Shown here piece by piece: positions 63,207-64,000 of a stretch of DNA of 64,000 nt. Positions within the stretch are counted from its first letter, which is position 1, and the number at the start of each line of letters is the position of its first letter. A model generated the notes under the pieces. That model saw only the letters and a list, made by a program, of their open reading frames with translations, had not been told where the DNA came from and searched no databases. The translations under genes were made by a program, and so were the position numbers. The DNA comes from Mycobacterium sp. BK086 (lineage in GTDB: Bacteria > Actinomycetota > Actinomycetes > Mycobacteriales > Mycobacteriaceae): NCBI GenBank assembly GCA_004362315.1, contig SNWL01000008.1:1-64000 (forward strand). Reading direction: 5' to 3'.

Positions 63207-64000
63207 ATGCGCGTACTCATCTCGGGCGCCAGCATCGCCGGACCGGTGCTGGCCTACTGGCTCACTCGTCGCGGTTTCGACGTGACGGTGGTCGAACGGG
63301 CGCCCGCGCTGCGCAAGACGGGCGGTCACGCCGTCGACCTGTTCCGCCCCGCGATGAACATCTCCGAACAGATGGGCGTGATCGAGCAGATCCAGGCACG
63401 GGCCACCGGCACCACGCGAATGATCCTGCAACGCACCCGGGGACGACGACCGGTCGAGGTCGACTACCTGAAGCTCGTCGGCGTCATCTCCGACCGGCAC
63501 GTCGAAATCATGCGCGACGACCTGAGTCAGATCTACTACGACGCTGGCCGCGACCACGTCGAGTACCTCTTCGGCGACCAGATCACCGCGATCGCCGACG
63601 ACGGCACAGTCGATTTCGCCCAGTCGGCACAGCGCCGCTACGACATCGTGATCGGCGCCGACGGCCTGCACTCCGGGGTCCGACAGCTCGTCTTCGGTTC
63701 CGACGCCGGACACAGCAGGTTCCTCGGTGGCTACCTGGCTGTGCTGTCGGTGCCGAAAGAGCTTGCGCGCGATGGGGAAATGACGAACTTCCTGGACGCC
63801 AGGCGATGGGCGATGATCTACACGGCCGACCATCTCGACGATGCCCGTGCGGTGTTCCTGTTCCGCCCCGAACAGCCGTTGGAGTATCACCACCGCGACG
63901 ACGCCCGGCAGCGCGCCCTGTTACGCGCCGCGTTCACCGGCCTGAATCCGACGGTCGACCGCTGGCTCGCCGAACTCGACGGCCCGGGCACCTTATACTT
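63207..64000 (+). CDS. FAD-dependent monooxygenase, 5' part
   Basis: 264 residues are visible and the frame runs past the window end. MRVLISGASIAGPVLAYWL is the FAD-binding GxGxxG-type start (GASIAG), with VVERAPALRKTGG at the end of strand 2 and IVIGADGLHSGVRQL, the DG motif of class A flavin monooxygenases. AAAGG lies upstream of the ATG. Expected to hydroxylate an aromatic or polyketide compound, under control of the divergent TetR. Aklavinone- and tetracycline-modifying relatives share this plan. The substrate is open. Confidence 0.9.
   Translation, partial: MRVLISGASIAGPVLAYWLTRRGFDVTVVERAPALRKTGGHAVDLFRPAMNISEQMGVIEQIQARATGTTRMILQRTRGRRPVEVDYLKLVGVISDRHVEIMRDDLSQIYYDAGRDHVEYLFGDQITAIADDGTVDFAQSAQRRYDIVIGADGLHSGVRQLVFGSDAGHSRFLGGYLAVLSVPKELARDGEMTNFLDARRWAMIYTADHLDDARAVFLFRPEQPLEYHHRDDARQRALLRAAFTGLNPTVDRWLAELDGPGTLY

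Overview
The window is a GC-rich chromosomal segment of an actinobacterium, almost certainly a Mycobacterium (Mycolicibacterium-type). The reasons are an mkl/mceG tail, the dcd-udgA pair, aspC-etfD-iniR-iniBAC-lpqJ, dnaK-grpE-dnaJ-hspR and clpB. As I recall, these blocks occur in the same order in M. tuberculosis between Rv0321 and Rv0385, with mkl elsewhere. I see no insertion sequence, prophage or CRISPR array. One tRNA gene, tRNA-Gly(CCC), is present.

Layout. (1) 1-900: the end of mkl, then two tiny ORFs and a 111-residue orphan in visibly less GC-rich DNA. (2) 986-8514, minus strand: a tightly overlapping operon running from an SDR and a Cys-rich 15-codon ORF through a PqqD-like protein, an HPr-kinase-like protein, three glycosyltransferases and an ABC exporter to a nucleotidyltransferase. 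It resembles the tailoring and export half of a RiPP (lasso-type) locus but has no visible cyclase or protease. It is the best candidate here for an undescribed system. (3) 8610-15734: tRNA-Gly, a secreted GH64 beta-1,3-glucanase, dcd, a DUF7159-type membrane protein, udgA and two small enzymes. (4) 15767-25609: yibE/F, aspC, an acyl-ACP desaturase, the Fe-S/menaquinone electron-transfer protein EtfD, and the LuxR/STAND regulator IniR. The desaturase and etfD each have a duplicated palindromic operator upstream.

(5) 25616-36149: an enlarged ini locus. An Hsp70-like membrane protein with a poly-Thr tail is co-directional with iniR. Divergent from it come an IniB-like protein, iniB and iniA. 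iniC is separated from iniA by a minus-strand gene. Four proteins in this block share a PWY(R/K) motif, one transmembrane helix and a Thr/Pro-rich outer tail, which suggests a cell-envelope module. lpqJ and an F420-type oxidoreductase lie at the edge. (6) 36304-48908: lipid and envelope genes, comprising an acyl-CoA dehydrogenase, an I42-type lipoprotein, an SDR, a phosphodiesterase, an LLM oxidoreductase, a GAP-family protein, an MFS carrier and three alpha/beta hydrolases. One hydrolase lacks its nucleophile.

(7) 49003-50461: an orphan WXG100 protein, two small membrane proteins and a decayed reading frame. (8) 50645-62566: the HspR heat-shock regulon, dnaK-grpE-dnaJ-hspR and clpB, each preceded by a HAIR operator. 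Between them lie an aldose epimerase, a type II flavohemoglobin-like protein, a second GAP protein and a frameshifted monooxygenase-like gene. (9) 62571-64000: a TetR repressor divergent from an FAD monooxygenase that runs off the window, with two identical 17-bp operator copies between them.
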